Positions 1-9,899 of a DNA stretch of 64,000 nucleotides are shown here, piece after piece (within the stretch, counting starts at the first letter, position 1; every line of letters starts with the position of its first letter). The DNA lies in NCBI GenBank assembly GCA_013115135.1, contig JABANP010000149.1:1-64000 (forward strand), given 5' to 3'. The position numbers and the translations under genes are program-made. This stretch comes from Perkinsus olseni (Eukaryota > Perkinsozoa > Perkinsida > Perkinsidae). A model generated the notes under the pieces. It was not told where the DNA came from, did no database searches, and saw nothing but the letters and a program-made list of their open reading frames with translations.

Positions 1-3000
1 AGAACCGAAGATGTGGCACCGGACTTGGACATATGGGCGGCGTAGAGGTGAGGAACAACGTTAGAGTAATGTCCAACGTGCATAATCATAACCTTACGAG
101 CCCAATCAACTTCTCTCATAGAAGGTCGACCATCGAGAGGGTCTAGAGCATAAGCTTGAGTAGACTTGGGATGGTCGCCGATGAAGACTTGCACGCCTTC
201 GGGGGCTAGAGAGATAGTAGTGCGGAGCTTGGCCATAGTAGAACAACCAATAATAACAGGAGTACTCAGGTCATTCGAAGCCAATAAGAAGGTATCCTTG
301 ACAAACGTAGAGCCGTACCCGACCTCGAGTTCGACCTTGCCGAGGATAGAGAGAGAAGAGCCGTTGGCGACATTGATGTGGCCGACAACAGAAGGATCGT
401 CGAAGAGCAGGTTCTTCTTAGTGATTCGCTGTAGAGTGCTAGCAGCGATAAGAGATACATCGGCTCCGGTGTCATAGAGAACGGGTCTAGTGACACCACA
501 AATAGACAAGTCGCCAACAACCATTGATACCCGAGGAGGTTGAACAGAAGGGCCAGGCTTAGTACTCTGCCTAGATGAAGAGTGAAGGACATGGGACTGA
601 GGAAGTTGTAGATCAGGTCCATTAGCTGCAGACACCCTTATGTAGGAGTCGGAGCCCTTGTTAGACACCAGATGGGCCGTGGTCTTGTTATTAGAGACCT
701 TGGCGTTAGCAGGTGGCGTAGAAGGCGCAGAAGGTGACGGACCTTTCCCGTTAGGCTTAGACTGCTGCTTAGTCGGCCGCCTAGAGCTTTTCTTAGAGGC
801 CTTAGAGTCAGCGTCTTGGACAGGCTGATCGGCAGGACACACATAAGGTAGATGCCCCTTTCTTCTGCACCGTTGACAGTAGAGGGCCTTATCAGGGACT
901 TGGCAATCATCAGACTCGTGGTTAGGGTTACCACACCTAGAACACCTCGAACTTAGCTTACTGATCTTGCCGCGACAGAGTCGAGCTGGATGACCAGACC
1001 CTAGACAGCGATAACACTGTATAGACATAGAGTCAGCACCGACAGCGTAGACGTGCGCATCGAATGAATCCGAAGCATCATCACCAAGCTTGTCGACAAT
1101 AGTGTTGATTCTATGAGAAGGTAGACCTCGTCGAGAAGTGTTCTGGTTAGAACTCTTAGACTTAGAGTTCTTGTCTGAAGTAGAGCCAGCTGCAGCTTCG
1201 GTCTCATCCTTAGAGTTGAGGTGAGACTTAGCCATTTGGTCATAGAGGACCTGACGTTGTACACGACCTAGGCGTCTTCGCTCGAAGCCCGTTAGTAGAT
1301 CAACGAAGTCATCGAACGAAACGTTGCCGTCACCGAGCTCGCGATCGACCTTATCACGAAGGTAGTCAGACTGTAGACCATCATAGAGTCGACGCTTCAT
1401 ATCATACTCGTAGGTCATGATGCCCATTAGATGGAGCTCTGTGACGATAGCTTCGAGCCTCTTGACATAGTCAGACAGAGTTTCTGACTTAGACTGCTCG
1501 CACATGACGAAGTTGACCTTTGCCTTAGCGATGGCGTCATCATTGTCATAGAGGGAGCGAATACGACCACGTAGATGATCAAGATGTCTCTCGTAGTCGA
1601 GGTAGCACTTGGCAGGAGGAGGCATGCCCTTGATGAGCTTACGCCAAGTAGAGGGCTCAATATTACTACTGGCCCATAGATATCGAGTAACAGCATCGTG
1701 TCCCTCTAGAACAGAGTCGATCTCTCGAACAATAGTCGAACCGCTTCGTAGATCACCTTCCCCCTTGAACACAGGCTTGAGAGGTTTCTTCTCAGCAATA
1801 GACCGTGCAACATCATAGTCCTTCATAGAGATTCTGGTTCTACAAGGCTGAGAACCACATCCGGGACAACTAGACCCGTAGGAAGGAGCAGCACGATTAG
1901 GAGGTTGGTAGAAGCGGTTATCTTGACGACCATGTCCAACACCAGGTAGAGGCCGGATAGCGAAACCGTCCGAGAGGTTGATGGGAGGTCGCTTAGAGTC
2001 ATGTCGTCGAGGTGGAAGGCTTCCTTCTGACAGTAGAGAGGAACGCCGGGAGGACGAAGAAGATCTCGAAGCATTAGAACGCCTAGACCGCCTCAAAGTG
2101 ACGCGATGATGGCCATTAGAACCCCCACTCCTAGAAGGCTCAATGCGAGATCTCCTAGAGTGGCGAGAGCTAGTAGCATCCCCATTCCTAGGGTAGGGAC
2201 CCCTAGAATGGCGGGAGCTAGAACCATGGGCTCTCCCATTCCTAGAAGTTCTAGAGTGAGAACTAGTAGAATGGCGAGAAGTCCCTGAACCGTGGGCTCT
2301 CCCTCTCCTAGAAGATTCATAGTGCGAATCCCTAGAGGGGCGAGAACCCTGGACCTTCCCATTCCTAGAAGCCTTAGAGTGAGAGCTACTAGAATGGCGA
2401 GAGCCCTTAGAACCACCACCGCAAGGTACTTGCTGGTCAGATGGTAGTGAACCGCGAAGAGTAGACTGCTTCAAACCCTCGTTGTCATTGTAGACAGTGT
2501 CGACATTGATAGCATCAGGCATAGACGGCACCATGACAGGAGAGGCGGCAACCGAATAGGGGACCAGGGATAGATGACCATGTGGTCCCGGAATGTAGCC
2601 CCAGCGAAAGTTAGATGCACCTTGCGGAGGTTGTGGATAGACTCCAGAAGCAAAAGGGTCGACCGGTATAGGGTAGGGACCCTTAGGATCAGACAATGAA
2701 GCGCCGGGTTGATGAGGAAGCCCAATAGATGGGGGCATAGGGACACCAGGAAGATGAGGGTAGACACCAGTTGAAGTTGAACCACTCGCCGGAGGAACAA
2801 CTAGATTAGCTGGTAGAATAGGAGAGTGCTTAGAATTCTCGTCCTGGTTGATATCGGTAGAGGTAGTCTTACCTGGATGGGCAGGAGAGGCATCAGGGTC
2901 GTCGTCCGTATGGGACTGTTCAATAGGATTAGAAACCTCTCGTAGTGGATCATTAGAAGACCGACTATCACCAGCAGGTACTTGAACGGTGTCGTCTCCT

Positions 3001-4109
3001 GAACTTCTCTTAGAGTCATCGTTGATACCAGCCTTAGAGGAATCAGCAATGTTGGCGTCGTCAGCACCAGGAGAGTCACCAGGCGGTGCCTTAGAGTACT
3101 GACCCTTAGAGGGATCGACCTTACCGAGCTCGCTGTTGAGCTTAGCAATCCTAGAGGAGTACCTCGGAGTACCAGAATAGGTCTTGTTCTTCGAGGTTCT
3201 AGAAGAAGGCGTCGTACCGGCCATTAGAACTGTTCCCAATGATGGGAAACTAGATGGAGTCTGAGTCACCATAGACGGAGCACCAAACGTTGGAGTACAC
3301 GAAGGGCCATACGAGCGTGTAGAGCGTACAGGCGATGGAGAGCCATCGTCCTGATGAGTAGATAAGGCGTTGAAGTTAGCCTTAGAAGAGGGTACGTACA
3401 TACTGCTAGAAGAGAAGCAGTGCACAATAGAGTCGTTGCAAGGGACCATAGACAAGATAGTACCATCGCAGTTGAGGGCATAGGCCTCAGCGCGGCCGAA
3501 TTGGCCACGAGGTTGATCATCCTTATAGAGAGGATGAGAACAAGAACCGTGCAGTTGCTCAGCCGTAGATGCAGGCTGAGCATCAGTGCGGGACGGTGAC
3601 ATGGGATATCCATTGATAGAGGCATCGTCATGGTGGTCGATGACAATAGACCGGTCTGGAGCTCCTCGAATAGATTGATCGGTAGCGCCTAGCAGTGATG
3701 CAGAACACTGACTAGAGGGCCCATCAGATAACGTGGAACCCAAAGGTGACATGAATATACTCGATGTCAATAGAGACGGCGAAACCGAAGGATGCGACCT
3801 AGAGCGGTCGACTTGTGTTGCTGGCGACAGACCACGCAACGGAGAGGATGACCTCGAAGATAGGGAGCGGCAGCTGACCATAGAGTTGGTCATGGAGCCT
3901 TGTAGAGGAGGTCCAGACATAGGAGACGAGCCGTTGAACTCAGAGGTTCGGAAGGATATCCCGGTAGAATGTACGGGAAGGGAATCGTTGGTCGTAGAAA
4001 AAGTAGAAGGTTCTTGATTTGGTGGTGTAGAAGGGGATCCTAGAGAATCATAGGAGAAAGCACGAGAGTTCGGGACCGTCCCTAATCGATTCATTCCCGA
4101 CGACTGCAT
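1..4109 (-). CDS. Retroelement Gag-Pol polyprotein, 5' part (open at left edge)
   Basis: A single frame opens at the ATG at 4109 (in-frame stop 27 bases upstream) and stays open for 1,369 codons to the window edge. Residues 1-550 are Ser/Pro-rich and of low complexity. Residues about 550-670 are rich in Arg/Ser. From about residue 770 a Gag-like helical domain begins. Three CX2CX4HX4C zinc knuckles follow at about residues 1032, 1056 and 1078. A retropepsin active site, LYDTGAD, lies at about 1211, with a second conserved strand, VIIGCSTMAKL, downstream. Gag packages element RNA, and the protease matures the polyprotein. Reverse transcriptase, RNase H and integrase would lie beyond the left edge. 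Knuckles plus protease in one frame fit a Ty3/gypsy-like or related LTR element. The class cannot be fixed without the RT domain. No frameshift is seen, so the copy may be young. Confidence 0.9.
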   Translation of the reverse strand, partial: MQSSGMNRLGTVPNSRAFSYDSLGSPSTPPNQEPSTFSTTNDSLPVHSTGISFRTSEFNGSSPMSGPPLQGSMTNSMVSCRSLSSRSSSPLRGLSPATQVDRSRSHPSVSPSLLTSSIFMSPLGSTLSDGPSSQCSASLLGATDQSIRGAPDRSIVIDHHDDASINGYPMSPSRTDAQPASTAEQLHGSCSHPLYKDDQPRGQFGRAEAYALNCDGTILSMVPCNDSIVHCFSSSSMYVPSSKANFNALSTHQDDGSPSPVRSTRSYGPSCTPTFGAPSMVTQTPSSFPSLGTVLMAGTTPSSRTSKNKTYSGTPRYSSRIAKLNSELGKVDPSKGQYSKAPPGDSPGADDANIADSSKAGINDDSKRSSGDDTVQVPAGDSRSSNDPLREVSNPIEQSHTDDDPDASPAHPGKTTSTDINQDENSKHSPILPANLVVPPASGSTSTGVYPHLPGVPMPPSIGLPHQPGASLSDPKGPYPIPVDPFASGVYPQPPQGASNFRWGYIPGPHGHLSLVPYSVAASPVMVPSMPDAINVDTVYNDNEGLKQSTLRGSLPSDQQVPCGGGSKGSRHSSSSHSKASRNGKVQGSRPSRDSHYESSRRGRAHGSGTSRHSTSSHSRTSRNGRAHGSSSRHSRGPYPRNGDATSSRHSRRSRIEPSRSGGSNGHHRVTLRRSRRSNASRSSSSSRRSSLLSEGSLPPRRHDSKRPPINLSDGFAIRPLPGVGHGRQDNRFYQPPNRAAPSYGSSCPGCGSQPCRTRISMKDYDVARSIAEKKPLKPVFKGEGDLRSGSTIVREIDSVLEGHDAVTRYLWASSNIEPSTWRKLIKGMPPPAKCYLDYERHLDHLRGRIRSLYDNDDAIAKAKVNFVMCEQSKSETLSDYVKRLEAIVTELHLMGIMTYEYDMKRRLYDGLQSDYLRDKVDRELGDGNVSFDDFVDLLTGFERRRLGRVQRQVLYDQMAKSHLNSKDETEAAAGSTSDKNSKSKSSNQNTSRRGLPSHRINTIVDKLGDDASDSFDAHVYAVGADSMSIQCYRCLGSGHPARLCRGKISKLSSRCSRCGNPNHESDDCQVPDKALYCQRCRRKGHLPYVCPADQPVQDADSKASKKSSRRPTKQQSKPNGKGPSPSAPSTPPANAKVSNNKTTAHLVSNKGSDSYIRVSAANGPDLQLPQSHVLHSSSRQSTKPGPSVQPPRVSMVVGDLSICGVTRPVLYDTGADVSLIAASTLQRITKKNLLFDDPSVVGHINVANGSSLSILGKVELEVGYGSTFVKDTFLLASNDLSTPVIIGCSTMAKLRTTISLAPEGVQVFIGDHPKSTQAYALDPLDGRPSMREVDWARKVMIMHVGHYSNVVPHLYAAHMSKSGATSSV

Positions 4110-4900
4110 CAACAGAACACAATGCGAAACCAACTAGATACGATGGCAATAGTCTAGAGGGCTAGGGTTCGATCCGAGAGAGTAGACTCGAGGAGCGAAC
4201 GAGAGATAGATTGCAACGAGGTAGAGTAGAATCAATAGACAGGCTAGAGATTCAGATACTTAGCAGATACTCGATCTGAAGTACAGTTAGATCGCTCTAA
4301 TATATAGAGTTCTCAGAACTTAGTTCTAAGCTTGGAGTGCTTCAGCGGAGCTAGCCGTTTCGAAGATCTTACAGTTTTAGATCTTCGGCGAGCGAAAACT
4401 TCGTGGCGCCGTTGGACGGCATAGCAGGGTAGACGGTGAAAATCTAAGCGAAAGGGCGAAAATCTAAGCAAGAGGGCGAAAATCTAAAGAAGGAGAAAAA
4501 CTAAAGAGAAAAAGACCTAGTGGAGTACTGACCGTAACCCCCGTCAACCCGAAACCCGACTCAGGTCGCCCTTCGGGCGACCATCACCTCAAACCCGAAG
4601 GCCTAGGGTTATAGGTCATAGGTTATCCGAGAGTCAAAAGCGTAATCCCAATCCTCTCCCGGGCGAGCGAGAAACTTCTTTAGAAAATGGCAACTTTCTT
4701 TAGAAATATGGTTTTTCCCGCATAGCAGTACTTCGCGGCGAGCGAAAAATTTTTGCCCTTATACTCTGCACTAACTCGCACGAAATGTTTCCCGCCGGGA
4801 AATTCCCAAATTGTTCAGGCGCTCGGTTCAGGCCGAGAGTCGGGCTTTCACTGATGTAAAGTCTAGGAGCCTCCACAGCGCCCTGCAAGACCAACTCGGG
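4110..4900 (-). mobile_element. Leader and probable 5' LTR region of the retroelement
   Basis: This non-coding stretch lies upstream of the Gag-Pol start and contains structured DNA expected of a leader or LTR. There is a 9-bp-arm inverted repeat at 4361-4369/4379-4387 and an 8-bp-arm hairpin GGTCGCCC-TTC-GGGCGACC at 4564-4582. A tRNA T-arm-like word, GGTTCGATCC, lies at 4166-4175 on the plus strand, about 60 bases before the start codon. A primer-binding site complementary to a tRNA 3' end would look similar but should also show TGG at its edge, which I do not see. LTR ends cannot be placed because only one copy is in the window. Confidence 0.35.
4436..4512. repeat. Short tandem repeat in element leader
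   Basis: Four degenerate copies of a 19-20 base unit built on GGGCGAAAATCTAAG lie head to tail and decay at the right end into GGAGAAAAACTAAAG. They sit between the two hairpins of the leader. Confidence 0.75.
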
Positions 4901-5046
4901 AGCCTAGTATGTCTCCGCCCGCTCCGGGCAGCGTCCCATGTACATATTTGATTCAACGGGTACTCTACAGTCACCAGGGGAATCCCACGTCTGAGCGTGT
5001 ATCAAGCAGCTTGCCTCTTCTGATCACAACAATCGCTGAGTCAGCA

Positions 5047-5855
5047 ATGTCCTCTCTTCGCTTCGCCATCACCGCCTGTCTTGCTGTCCCGCTGACCGGG
5101 CCCCGGGTCCCAAAGTTCAAGGTCGGTCTCTCACTACAACCTTGCTGTTACCTCCCGTTTCGATGGAGGCCGACCTCCGTTAAGCTTCATACGCTACTGA
5201 ATTTGCCCTCTTTTCCCCTTTCGGCATCACCGGCCGACGGCAGACTGTTTTGTAGTTCTGCCATTTTCTAACCTTACAGGTGCTCGGATCGGATGCGCTC
5301 GGAGATCGCTACTGGGCATGGTGTGAAGTGCAGAAGCTCCCGGAAGAGCGCGTCGTATTGGTCTTCGCAGATGGAGAACAAGGACTCGATCTCACTGCAT
5401 CGGCATTTTGCCCCCATAGAAATGGCCATCGCAGATTTCACGAGTAAGTCTCAGTATGTAACGCTCCGTCGTTAATTTTTTCTCTGCAATTTTGTAGTAG
5501 CGTGGATGGGGAGGATAGCCTCAAGGGCGCTCTCGGCAAAGCTTTGACTCCGGGGAGCGGATGGGCTGCTGGTATGAGCGGAATCTCTTCTCGGAAACTC
5601 AAGTGCAAGAAGGCCATCGAGGAAATCACTAAGAAGCTGCGTAAAGGCGACCCTGAGCTCAACCTCCGCGCTGGTCCCGTCTGTGCGGGTTGTGTCAATC
5701 CGGAAGAGTATTTCGTGGAGCGCGTCTGCGACATGGCCTATTCCCTATCCTTGAAGCAAGAGGAACCCTCAAGTACAACCGAACAGCCGGAAGTCCCCGC
5801 GGAAACTATTGGGGTTGCGGAGGAAGAGGCTCAAGGCTCGACTCAAGAAGAATGA
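5047..5855 (+). CDS. Secreted cysteine-containing protein, single-repeat paralogue (3 exons)
   Basis: Exons 5047-5121, 5280-5443 and 5498-5855 join in phase to 198 residues. Exon 1 encodes only a signal peptide (MSSLRFAITACLAVPL) and ends at a phase-0 donor. Exon 2 starts VLGSDALGD and exon 3 carries Cys pairs (CKK, CAGC, ERVC) in a helical stretch, then an acidic Glu-rich tail. The same three-exon plan recurs in the next gene, where exon 2 starts VKVLGHDEAD and the last exon also ends with an ERVC helix, so the two are diverged paralogues. No family is recognised. Export from the cell or to an endomembrane compartment is inferred from the signal peptide. The exon 3 acceptor is an in-frame NAGNAG (TAGTAG at 5495-5500), so a one-residue splice variant is possible. 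Exon limits are read by eye. Confidence 0.65.
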
Positions 5856-6175
5856 AACGATTCTGTATGTTGACGTGGTGGTTCATGTTACACGTTGTTC
5901 TGTTCATGTTACTGCTGTTGGTTCGGTGTTGATCTCTTGTGCGAAGCGTAACGGAAGCACCGGTCCAGGACGGTCAAGCGAGGCTAGCGTTCGATCTTGA
6001 TGGGTCGAAGGTTAAGAATCGTTTGGCACTATTTGCTACAGTAAGCGCTCGCCGAGATGTTTCTCTACCCTCAGATTCCATTCCTCCGCTGGGTGCTCTC
6101 ATTCCATTCGTCCCTTTCGTCACACTCAGCGTATTGTCTCAGTCCATCTCGGTTCTCATCGTTCGACTTCCACTG

Positions 6176-7464
6176 ATGGTCTCCTCTCTTCTTCTCCTCG
6201 TCGCGGCTGCCCAGATCTCTCTCGGCGTTGGGGCAAATCTCAGGGTGTGTGTTGTTATATTCTTAGAGAAGTACTACTGTGATCTCTGTCTTCTTAGGTG
6301 AAAGTACTAGGGCATGATGAAGCTGACGCTCAATGTGGAGTGTTCTCGGAGAACTATCAACGTGCTCTCTTTCATTTGACCTATACCGTCACTGGCGCGT
6401 CGGTTCTCGAGACGACTTCGCTGGTGTGCAACGACCCTCATCACTTTGCTTCTAGGAGCATCAGCGAGATGAAGAAAGCTGTCAAGTTCTCTAGGTAGGA
6501 GTTAGTTTCATCTCCGGAAGTTTCCAATGGGCGACTGGCTCTGACGCTCTCAGGGGTGAAAGTGAGATGGCAGACGCTGTCCTGAAGACCCTTGAATCGC
6601 GAACTATCAAGCGAGTACCAACCAATGTGAACAAGGGAAAGACCTGTGAACAGAGATTACTCGATTTCTACAAGTCTAACGAGAACGCCATTGAGAAGTC
6701 AGCTGCCGCCCTTTGCGGACCTAGCAAGGACGCTGCTTGTATGTTCACCCATTACATGTGTGGAGAAGCTCTCACTATATCCAACAAGATGGAATCTGAA
6801 CTGAAACCTCCTACTTTCAAGGTAACCAAGAAATCTTCCGTAGGAATCATAGTAGCGTCTCCAGCGGCTCCCCTAGCTAGTTCTAATCTTGCCATGCGCG
6901 GAGTCCGCTTGGATCAACCGTCCTCGTTCATGCCCAACTGTCTCAGGGCGCGCATGGGAACTGTGAGTTCCGTAACGGTGATGACTCGGTTCTGTTCCAA
7001 ATGGTGGCAATTAATGAACGTATGAGCTTACTCGTGCACTCCTTAAAGTGCAGAGACCGCTCTTTGCATCGGTAAGGATCGCGTTCTCGCAGTCCCGGAC
7101 TTGAAGTTGTGGACAGGCAACCCAGCGCAAGCTCATTCACTTGGTTTTCAGGCGAGACGTTCCCCGAACTTCCATTATCACAATGCCCGAAGTGTGGAGT
7201 TCCGGATTCGTAGATGCCCTAAATAAGTGCACTGATGGCACTACATGTTGCAAGATGGTCGTCCGAGAGGCCCTTGCTGAAAGAATTTTCTGGGGTCCGT
7301 GGGTCCCCCAGGAATTCTATAACGACGCTAGAAACGACATTGATATTGCTGAGCGCGTCTGCGGCTCTGCAATGAAAGAAATGAGGGCAAAGCGAGCGGT
7401 TCGTCCTCCTCAGCTGTACGTTACAAGACGGACACGAAATGGTGGTCTCGAAACGAAGATATGA
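6176..7464 (+). CDS. Secreted cysteine-containing protein, two-repeat paralogue (5 exons)
   Basis: Exons 6176-6244, 6298-6494, 6554-6821, 6947-7071 and 7152-7464 keep phase and give 323 residues. Exon 1 is a signal peptide (MVSSLLLLVAAAQISLG). Exons 2+3 and exons 4+5 look like two copies of one module: exon 2 has QCGVFSENYQRALFHL and ends SLVCND, while exon 4 has GNCEFRNGDDSVLFQM and ends SLKCRD. Exons 3 and 5 each hold a helical Cys-rich half, with LCGPSKDAACMF and KCTDGTTCC. The protein therefore appears to be a tandem duplication of the unit in the gene at 5047. It lies downstream of that gene on the same strand, so a local tandem expansion is likely. Function is unknown; a role outside the cell is only an inference from the signal peptide. 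Confidence 0.62.
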
Positions 7465-7745
7465 GCGAAACTCGCTGCTGTGCTGTTGCCAACCGTCATT
7501 ATGATGTTGCCTTTGGTGTGAGAGCCCATGTTGTTGTCGGTGCGTGCTGTGTGGGATTGTTTTTGTTTGGTCAACATAACGGTTGAGAAAGGCTTGATAC
7601 AGACCGAAGACAGTCGACTGAAACCGATCGGGCATGTTCGTGTAGCATAAAAGATCTTGTTGATCATGAAAACCACGCGGTACCGTTCCAGAACAATGCC
7701 AGTTCTAAATAAGAGCCACAACCACATTTCTACTAACTCCTACTA

Positions 7746-9663
7746 ATGGATGGTTTGCCGCTTCCGCCGCCGACGCGGAGTCAGTCAGCCGGATGTGGAC
7801 GATTGGAGCCAGAGGATACTCGTCAGGTAAACCGCGTACTCTACGCCTGCCAGTTCATATCGGCTCATCCACAAGATCGGTTCGGCTCGCATTGGTCGTA
7901 GTCCTTCACCCGGTCTTCCATCGCGTACAGACCCTTCTCTTGTGGTGGTGTGTCTTAGAAAGGCGACGGTTATGGCGGGTTCGAACACGAGATAGTGTGC
8001 CCCACTGAAGACCTCTGTCAACACTTGCTAAGCCTGTTCGATAATGAGAAGTACGCCGACGTTGTATTGAAACCAACGGCCAACGATGGTGCGACGAAGC
8101 ATCACAAAGACTCAGTTTTATTGGTAACCGTTGATTATACTCAGAGGAAGGAGAATACAGGCCGATACACGCCAATCGTGCTATCCTTGCGCCGTGGTCG
8201 CCGGTGGGCCACGAGTCGGGACTTGGCGTGCTTCACAACGACTGTCTCAGGTTTTGGAACAAAAGCTCTTCCCTTCTGACGAGTCGAATACGTTATTGCT
8301 GCCTATTGATCGGCAGACCGAAGGCGGACTGCCAGTGTTGCCAATCCATTGTAGAAAAGACCCTCTTGCTCGAGGGCAGAGTCTCAGCCTTCTCGTCAGG
8401 CGGATATCGTACGCTCTATCAAACAGTGTCGTACATCTACGGTCATCCCCTTACCCTCGACCTCAAAGATCTGTGGCCTCTCTACTGTTTTCCTCAGTAC
8501 CTACCAGTTCAAGAAGGACTTCTTGGGAACGATCCAGCGAGTCCTTGAAGAGTCCGTTGGGGAGAACGGAGTTGTTCTCGTTTGCTGATCAACGACACCA
8601 AAGTTCATGCTCGCTTTGAACGGATTTCATTTCCCGCTCTTAGTTTAAGCGATGCTCTCCACGCTTCAGATCGATATCGGTGGAAACCTGTTGTGAACTG
8701 CTCAACTCAGCTGTCGAGCAGGACGGCGGCGGGATGGGCGGTGATCATTACCCCCTCAGAAAGGTCGCACTTGAAACCTCTCTCGATACCACACTCAAGG
8801 ATGTTACACCTGGAAGGCTGATCCCCTGTGCTGCTGATCTCAGGCTCGTCGACTCCTCCTCATGGAGTTCAACGATGTTTCCAAAACCACGGGATACTCT
8901 TCCCTTCACTGGAAGATCCTCAAAGACGTTGTGAGTGGCCGCTGCTAACCTGACCACTTAAACCGATCCTGATACTGGCAGCGTCCAACTGGCGCAGCCG
9001 AACTTCATTGATTCCATTCATACTGGACTTCTCTACTCGTTTCAGCTGGGAAGCGATGCCCTTACCTGTGCGGAAGATGAAGTTTTCAACAACGCCATGA
9101 GATGGGTCGAAGCAGACGACGCTCGGCTCGACGCTCACCTTGACGAAGTCCTTCAAGTGACGGTCCTCTTCTTGCCCACACAGTGCCGTACTCCACCTCC
9201 TCTTCAGCTCATTCGGTTTCCTCTGATGGACTCCAAACTTGTCGCCGCGCTGGACTCCCATCCAGTAGCCGGCAAAAGTCGAGAATTGCCCAGATTACAA
9301 CTAGCAGCATTGAAGTGAGGCGATAGCTGAGACCTTCGAATCGGGTCGAGGAGCTGAACAGATTCCATCGGCAGGTATCATTTTAATCCTGCGGGAGTTA
9401 CTGGACTGAACTGCCGCCTCAGAAGAGGTGAGTAGCCATTCGTTATTTCTTTTCCTTTTCCGATGATTCGGACTTATTCGACGCTATTTTCCCCGCGAGT
9501 CCATCAGTCACTACGGTACTCAGGTGCCGTGTACTGGAGGCTCACGAAATCCAAGAGCTGCTCGAGTACGGACGAGTCGATCATCAGAACCTTCGTCCTA
9601 GCCGTGCCGGCTGACCTCATGGTGAACCTCCCTCCTGAATTGCACCGGCCTAGGACGTGTATT
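7746..9663 (+). CDS. BTB-BACK domain protein, multi-exon
   Basis: Well-supported exons are 7746-7826, 7959-8088, 8145-8203 and 8251-8334, all in phase. They encode LFDNEKYADVVLKP, then HANRAILAPWSP, then the third BTB strand-helix block (YRTLYQTVSYIYGHPLTL, about 8375-8500). A BACK domain follows: EVFNNAMRWVEADDARL in 9070-9150, then, after a 51-base intron, LIRFPLMDSKLVAAL up to about 9280. A C-terminal exon near 9460-9600 reads DDSDLFDAIF and EIQELLEYGRVDHQN. BTB-BACK proteins are commonly adaptors for cullin-3 ubiquitin ligases; no Kelch repeats are seen. Joins between 8335 and 9000 are not resolved and include at least one apparent one-base shift near 8495, so the exact protein is uncertain although the two domains are clear. 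Confidence 0.65.
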
Positions 9664-9899
9664 AACGTGTAGATCGATCGAAGTTGGAGATTGATAGTGG
9701 AGAAGCTCTCAGCCGACTCGGTTGTCATAGCTGGCGTCCTCGCCGTGCGTGGGGAGCTCGCGCAAGAAGATTCCCCGGAAGTTCGCGGAGCCTACATAGG
9801 AAGGTGACAATCTTCCTCTTCAGCGGTCGGGGAAGTTCCGAGTTTCAGATACTCCAACGGTTGGGGCCTCGCTTGTTTCGGCAATCTCTATAATGGCGG

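Noticed and set aside
166..3646. Many minus- and plus-strand frames of 60-130 codons, some Leu-rich, inside the first 4 kb
   Set aside because: They are other-frame shadows of the open Gag-Pol frame, which is not closed by a stop in the window. Their Leu/Ser composition follows from the TCTA-rich coding strand.
3733..4017. 94-codon plus-strand frame of acidic sequence
   Set aside because: It is antisense to the N-terminal part of Gag-Pol and has no feature of its own.
4160..4240. Complete tRNA gene in the element leader
   Set aside because: Only the T-loop word is present; no acceptor, D or anticodon stems can be drawn.
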